From Flavobacterium jumunjinense (GTDB lineage Bacteria > Bacteroidota > Bacteroidia > Flavobacteriales > Flavobacteriaceae): DNA of 64,000 bases. The DNA lies in the NCBI RefSeq assembly GCF_021650975.2, contig NZ_CP091285.1, positions 3,658,001 through 3,722,000 of the forward strand, given 5' to 3'. Within the stretch, counting starts at the first letter, position 1. Each line of letters starts with the position of its first letter. A program made the translations under genes and the position numbers. Shown here in pieces: positions 60,338 to 64,000 of this stretch. The notes beneath the pieces are model-generated. The model searched no databases. It was not told the origin of the DNA and saw nothing but the letters and a program-made list of their open reading frames with translations.

Positions 60338-60913
60338 TTACATACCTAGTAGTCTTTTCTTTAGAGTTCTATCTACAGCTTTTTCTTCTAACCATATTCC
60401 AAAAAGAGCTCTTCTAAAATCTAATCCTTCAATTTCACCAGTTAATTTATCATTTAAAAATACATATGTTTTAACATCTTCTTTTGAGTAAACAAACTCA
60501 ACATAACCTTTTTCGGTAACAGATTCAAAAAATGACATGAATTTATCCAAACGCTCTCTGATTAAGCTTATGTCCCCTTTATAAGATTTCTCAACACCAT
60601 CTTCAATGGCTTTAATTAACTTTTCTCTAGTTACCAAAGAAGAAGTTACATACAAACGAGTTGCAATAGTTTCGTCAGAATCTAAAATTTTATCTGGATC
60701 ATTTGTTCTTTCTGTAAGATATAACGCTTGAACGTATAAATTAATCCACATTTTATCCCTAATTCCGTAACCGTTTAGATACAATTTAGTTTTACCACCT
60801 GTATCTCTAACTTTAATAGATTTTTTAATTTTAATTCCATCGACATCTAAATCATCTTGAGAAAATGACATGAAACTTACAAAAAACGCTAATAGTAAAA
60901 TAATTTTTCTCAT
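60338..60913 (-). CDS. Chalcone isomerase-like fold protein, secreted
   Basis: 191 residues with a signal peptide (MRKIILLLAFFVSFMSFSQ). The body matches the bacterial chalcone-isomerase-like family (PF16036): DVDGIKIKKSIKVRDTGGKTKLYLNGYGIRDKMWINLYVQALYL, RLYVTSSLVTREKLIKAIEDGV and FEGLDFRRALFGIWLEEKAVDRTLKKRLLG-type ending. The bacterial proteins are not known to isomerise chalcones and probably bind fatty-acid-like ligands. Single gene, ending at the shared terminator. Confidence 0.88.
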   Translation of the reverse strand: MRKIILLLAFFVSFMSFSQDDLDVDGIKIKKSIKVRDTGGKTKLYLNGYGIRDKMWINLYVQALYLTERTNDPDKILDSDETIATRLYVTSSLVTREKLIKAIEDGVEKSYKGDISLIRERLDKFMSFFESVTEKGYVEFVYSKEDVKTYVFLNDKLTGEIEGLDFRRALFGIWLEEKAVDRTLKKRLLGM

Positions 60914-61059
60914 AATTTTAAAATAATTGGGAACTTAAAGATAAGTAAAAAAAAGTATTTACAAAAAAAGTTATAATACTTTATTAAATATATTTTTTAA
61001 GTCTTGTTTATTATTAAATTCTAAAATAACAAAATTTATGCCAATTATTTGATTAAAAA

Positions 61060-61899
61060 TTATTTAGCAGTTTTTAAGGTTTTCATTTCTTTTTCAATCA
61101 TTTCATAGAATTGATCAATTTTTGGCAAAATAATAATTTTTGTTCTTCTATTTTTTGCTCTGTTTTCAGGACTATCATTGCTCACTAAAGGAATATACGA
61201 ACTTCTTCCTGCAGGAATTAATTGTTTTGGGTCAACACCTAAATCATTTTGTAATACTCGAACAATAGAAGTAGATCTTTTAACAGATAAATCCCAGTTA
61301 TCTAATAAAACATTATTTTTAATAGGCACATTATCTGTATGCCCTTCAACCATACATTCAAAATCTGGCTTGCTATTAATTACTTTAGCAACCTTAGCTA
61401 AAACATTTTTAGCTCCATCACTAACTTCATAACTTCCTGATTTGAATAATAAATTATCAGCAATAGAAATAAATACAACTCCTTTTTCTACATTAATATT
61501 AATATCTGGATCGTTTAAACCAACTTCTTTCTTTAAACTTGTAACAAGCGCCAATGTAACACTGTCTTTTTTAGTAAGTGCATCTTGTAATCTTGTAATT
61601 TTAAGATCCTTCTCTTTTAAACTTTCTAAAGACTTTTCTAAATTTTGAGCACCTTTGGTTGTTAATACAGTTAATTCTTTAGAATTGTTGATTAAATCAG
61701 AGTTGTTCTTTTTTAAATAATCTAACTGACTTGTAATTGCTGTTTTCTCGGTTAAACAATTATTTAATTTAACTGTTGTAGAGTTTAACAAATCTTGTAC
61801 TTCTTTATTCTTTTTTTCTAAATCAACAAACTTCTTTTTAGAAACACAAGAAGTCATTAACAAAGCCAATACAGAGATTGACATAACGATTTTTTTCAT
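61060..61899 (-). CDS. OmpA-family peptidoglycan-binding lipoprotein
   Basis: 279 residues. Lipobox MKKIVMSISVLALLMTSC (Cys18), a long coiled coil at about 25-120 (KKKFVDLEKKNKEVQDLLNSTTVKLNNCL ...), and a C-terminal OmpA domain at about 160-270 with FECMVEGHTDNVPIKNN, NWDLSVKRSTSIVRVLQ and SPENRAKNRRTKIIILP. The Asp/Arg pair for diaminopimelate binding is present (D in HTDN, R in NRRT). It ties the outer membrane to the peptidoglycan. Confidence 0.93.
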   Translation of the reverse strand: MKKIVMSISVLALLMTSCVSKKKFVDLEKKNKEVQDLLNSTTVKLNNCLTEKTAITSQLDYLKKNNSDLINNSKELTVLTTKGAQNLEKSLESLKEKDLKITRLQDALTKKDSVTLALVTSLKKEVGLNDPDININVEKGVVFISIADNLLFKSGSYEVSDGAKNVLAKVAKVINSKPDFECMVEGHTDNVPIKNNVLLDNWDLSVKRSTSIVRVLQNDLGVDPKQLIPAGRSSYIPLVSNDSPENRAKNRRTKIIILPKIDQFYEMIEKEMKTLKTAK

Positions 61900-61994
61900 T
61901 TTTTTTCATTTTTTATTATACAAATGTACATTAAATCAAAATATCAAAAATTGAACCAAATTCTAAAAAAAAGTTAATTTTTAGAGGCCTCATT

Positions 61995-62978
61995 TTAATA
62001 TTTTTCTTTCTTTAATACAAAGTGTTGATACACAATTGAATTAGTTTTAAAATAATTATTTTTATTAATTTTTGTTCTTTTCTTTAAATGCTTTCTAAGT
62101 CCTATATAAAAGGAATAGTGTGCCTTTAAAACGGCTATTATATGCTTAAACTTACCTTGTGTCAAAAAACGAATGCTTGCAATTCCATCTAATAGTAATC
62201 GAATAAATAGAATGCTTAATAAGTTTTTACTAGGTAAATTTTTAGTAAGCATGAATAATGAATTTCTAAAATTCAAAAAAGTCTTTTTTGGACTTCCGGA
62301 ATCTAATGTAGCACCGCCTACATGATATACTGTTGATGAACCACAATATTTAGCAATATTTCCATCGTTAAATGATCGCCAACATAAATCTATTTCTTCT
62401 TGATGTGCAAAAAAATCATTATCAAAACCGTTTAATTTACTGAAAACGGAATTTCTAATGAAAAAGCAAGCACCAGAAGCCCAGAATATTTCAACTTCAT
62501 CATTATATTGTCCATTATCCTTTTCTAATTTTTCAAAAATGCGACCTCTACAATAAGGAAAACCATACTTATCTATAAAGCCACCAGCAGCACCAGCATA
62601 TTCGAAATCTGTTTTCTTTTTATAATCTAAGATTTTAGGTTGAATAATAGCAGTATTCAATTCATTATCGAAGATTCGAATAATAGGTTCAAGCCAATTT
62701 TTAGTAACTTCAATGTCACTATTAACTAACGCTAAATAGGGCTCTTTTATTGTTCTTAAACCTTCATTATATCCCTTAGCAAAGCCATAATTGTCTTTGT
62801 TTATAATAATTTGTATTGAAGGAAACTCTTTTTTTAATAATTTTACTGAATTATCTGTTGATGCATTATCAATTACATAAATTGATGCATCCTGAGAATA
62901 TTCAATTACAGAAGGAAGAAATTGCTTAAGTAATGAAGCTCCATTCCAATTTAATATAACAACAGCAATTTTTTTCAA
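61995..62978 (-). CDS. Glycosyltransferase family 2
   Basis: 327 residues, cytoplasmic with a possible amphipathic C-terminus. GT2/GT-A fold: KKIAVVILNWNGASLLKQFLPSVIEY (nucleotide-binding start), YVIDNASTDNSVKLL, LALVNSDIEVT (the DxD equivalent N/D-x-D), and EIDLCWRSFNDG-type acceptor motif. It transfers a sugar to a polysaccharide or lipid-linked acceptor. Starts 6 bases after the HsdR-N gene ends, on the same strand, so likely co-transcribed. Confidence 0.92.
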   Translation of the reverse strand: MKKIAVVILNWNGASLLKQFLPSVIEYSQDASIYVIDNASTDNSVKLLKKEFPSIQIIINKDNYGFAKGYNEGLRTIKEPYLALVNSDIEVTKNWLEPIIRIFDNELNTAIIQPKILDYKKKTDFEYAGAAGGFIDKYGFPYCRGRIFEKLEKDNGQYNDEVEIFWASGACFFIRNSVFSKLNGFDNDFFAHQEEIDLCWRSFNDGNIAKYCGSSTVYHVGGATLDSGSPKKTFLNFRNSLFMLTKNLPSKNLLSILFIRLLLDGIASIRFLTQGKFKHIIAVLKAHYSFYIGLRKHLKKRTKINKNNYFKTNSIVYQHFVLKKEKY

Positions 62979-62984
62979 TTTTTT

Positions 62985-63431
62985 TCAATTTTTAAAATCT
63001 GGTAAAGCACTTAAAAACGAATATTTTTCATTTTCAAAATCCATTTGACAAAAGTAATGATTTAGTCCGTTTGTTACCATTAAATAGGAAGCTTTTAATA
63101 CTAAATTATATTGAGCAATTTGATCAAAAGTTTTTTGCGAAATAGGAACTTCGGGAGCTTTACACTCAATTAATAAAAAGATATTTCCTTTAGAATCAAA
63201 GACAACAATATCATACCTTTTATTTATTCCATTAACTTTAACTAGTTTTTCTACATTGATAAAAGACTTAGAATATTTTTTGTCATCAATTAAATAACGA
63301 ACAACATGTTGTCGAACCCATTCTTCAGGAGTTAGAACCACAAATTTTTTTCTAATTTCATCAAAGATATAGGGTTTATTTTTACTATTTTTGAACCGAA
63401 ACGAATAGGAAGGAAAATTGAGTTGTTGCAT
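62985..63431 (-). CDS. Type I restriction enzyme R N-terminal (HSDR_N_2) domain protein
   Basis: 148 residues, a stand-alone PD-(D/E)xK nuclease-type domain. It reads YIFDEIRKKFVVLTPEEWVRQHVVRYLI then YDIVVFDSKGNIFLLIECKAPEVPISQKTFDQIAQYN, where D-x-(17-20)-ECK supplies the D...E-x-K catalytic site. The helicase part of HsdR is absent. Proteins of this kind are common in Bacteroidota next to holA and are not part of a restriction system as far as known; role probably DNA maintenance. Nearly leaderless if the promoter at 63436-63465 is used. Confidence 0.88.
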   Translation of the reverse strand: MQQLNFPSYSFRFKNSKNKPYIFDEIRKKFVVLTPEEWVRQHVVRYLIDDKKYSKSFINVEKLVKVNGINKRYDIVVFDSKGNIFLLIECKAPEVPISQKTFDQIAQYNLVLKASYLMVTNGLNHYFCQMDFENEKYSFLSALPDFKN

Positions 63432-63435
63432 TTAG

Positions 63436-63465
63436 CAAAATTAAATAAATATTACAAACAGTCAA
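63436..63465 (-). promoter_or_regulatory. Promoter of the HsdR-N / GT2 pair
   Basis: On the minus strand TTG, 19 bases, TAATTTTG: an exact fit to the Bacteroidota consensus. The -7 box ends just 4 bases before the ATG at 63431, so the mRNA would be almost leaderless. Confidence 0.6.
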
Positions 63466-63492
63466 CTAAATTAAGACTAGAGATAAAAAAGT

Positions 63493-64000
63493 ATGGATGA
63501 AGTTATACATATAATAAAAGATATTAAAGCTGGGATTTTTAAGCCTATATATTTTTTCATGGGTGAAGAACCATATTATATAGATAAACTGACCGAATAT
63601 ATCGAAGATAATGTGCTCACAGATGATGAAAAAGGATTTAATCAAGTTGTTTTGTATGGAAGAGATACATCTATAGAAGACATTGTTTCTAATGCAAAAC
63701 GTTATCCAATGATGGCTGAAAGACAAGTTGTCATCGTTAAAGAAGCACAAGAATTATCTAGAACAATTGATAAGCTAGAGGCTTATGCAGAAAATCCACA
63801 ACCATCTACTGTATTAGTTTTCGCATATAAATACAAATCATTAGATAAAAGAAAAAAAATAACGAAAGTACTTGGTAAAGCAGGAGTAGTTTTTGAGAGT
63901 AAAAAATTATATGAAAACCAAGTAGGAGACTGGATAAAAAGAATTCTTTCAAGTCAGAAATACGCAATTGAACCGAAAGCAGCAGCAATGCTTGTTGAAT
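63493..64000 (+). CDS. holA: DNA polymerase III subunit delta, 5' part
   Basis: Clamp-loader delta subunit, running off the window end; 169 codons are present of about 330. It starts MDEVIHIIKDIKAGIFKPIYFFMGEEPYYIDKLTEYI (residues 1-37), where F-M-G-E-E-PYYID is the delta N-terminal AAA+-like signature, followed by FNQVVLYGRDTSIEDIVSNAKRYPMMAERQVVIVKEAQ, then PQPSTVLVFAYKYKSLDKRKK. Delta opens the beta clamp for loading. Divergent from the HsdR-N gene with a 61-base gap, the usual arrangement in flavobacteria. Confidence 0.92.
   Translation, partial: MDEVIHIIKDIKAGIFKPIYFFMGEEPYYIDKLTEYIEDNVLTDDEKGFNQVVLYGRDTSIEDIVSNAKRYPMMAERQVVIVKEAQELSRTIDKLEAYAENPQPSTVLVFAYKYKSLDKRKKITKVLGKAGVVFESKKLYENQVGDWIKRILSSQKYAIEPKAAAMLVE

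Noticed and set aside
62985-63431. Part of a type I restriction system
   Set aside because: Only the HsdR N-terminal domain is present; no hsdM, hsdS or helicase domain nearby.

Overview
The window is chromosomal DNA of a low-GC member of the Bacteroidota, most likely the family Flavobacteriaceae. The signs are two proteins with type IX secretion (T9SS) C-terminal sorting tails, promoters of the TTG-N19-TAnnTTTG kind, many lipoproteins and DUF families typical of flavobacteria, a geranylgeranylglycerol-phosphate synthase-like UbiA protein and a PNGase F homologue. I found no rRNA, tRNA, CRISPR array, prophage or transposase gene. The genus cannot be fixed from what is here.

Layout. 1-3.2 kb: the end of an outer-membrane efflux protein, a small secreted protein, a repeat-rich intergenic stretch, and an ECF sigma / anti-sigma / periplasmic sensor module. 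3.3-8.2 kb: a HAD phosphatase and a light-repair cluster (SRPBCC protein, SDR oxidoreductase, class I photolyase, cryptochrome-like protein), interrupted by a MITE-like element. 8.3-18.1 kb: a DUF2911 protein, a PIG-L deacetylase / 33-residue membrane peptide / sodium symporter operon, and a DUF2520-KdsC-UbiA-Maf-MscS operon. 18.2-22.5 kb: two tandem paralogous T9SS cargo proteins. 22.7-28.3 kb: pheT, then aldehyde dehydrogenase, DUF779 and an AraC regulator. 28.4-35.9 kb: one long minus-strand run encoding an RND efflux pump (adaptor, pump, TolC) followed by a bestrophin channel and a DUF695 protein. 36-43.4 kb: an accessory-looking region of orphan genes, AT-rich repeats, a VOC protein with its AraC regulator and several lipoproteins. 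43.5-64 kb: mostly housekeeping and secreted functions: recG, a MerC-like membrane protein, an Asp/Asn hydroxylase-like protein, a Dph6-like ATPase, a PNGase F lipoprotein, an M1 aminopeptidase with a patatin, a UvrD/PcrA helicase, a TfoX-like pseudogene, a YrdC/Sua5 protein, an OmpA lipoprotein, a GT2 glycosyltransferase, an HsdR-N nuclease-like protein and the start of holA.

The most interesting items are a lipoprotein-anchored PNGase F with all three key acidic residues retained, the unlisted 33-residue single-span membrane peptide wedged between a PIG-L deacetylase and an SSS symporter, a MITE-like element inside the photolyase cluster with a partial copy 6 kb away, an inverted repeat over the promoter of the RND operon, and a TfoX-domain pseudogene that has lost its start codon and gained two stops. 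I did not find a convincing new defence or secretion system; the orphan cluster at 38.9-43.4 kb is the least explained part.
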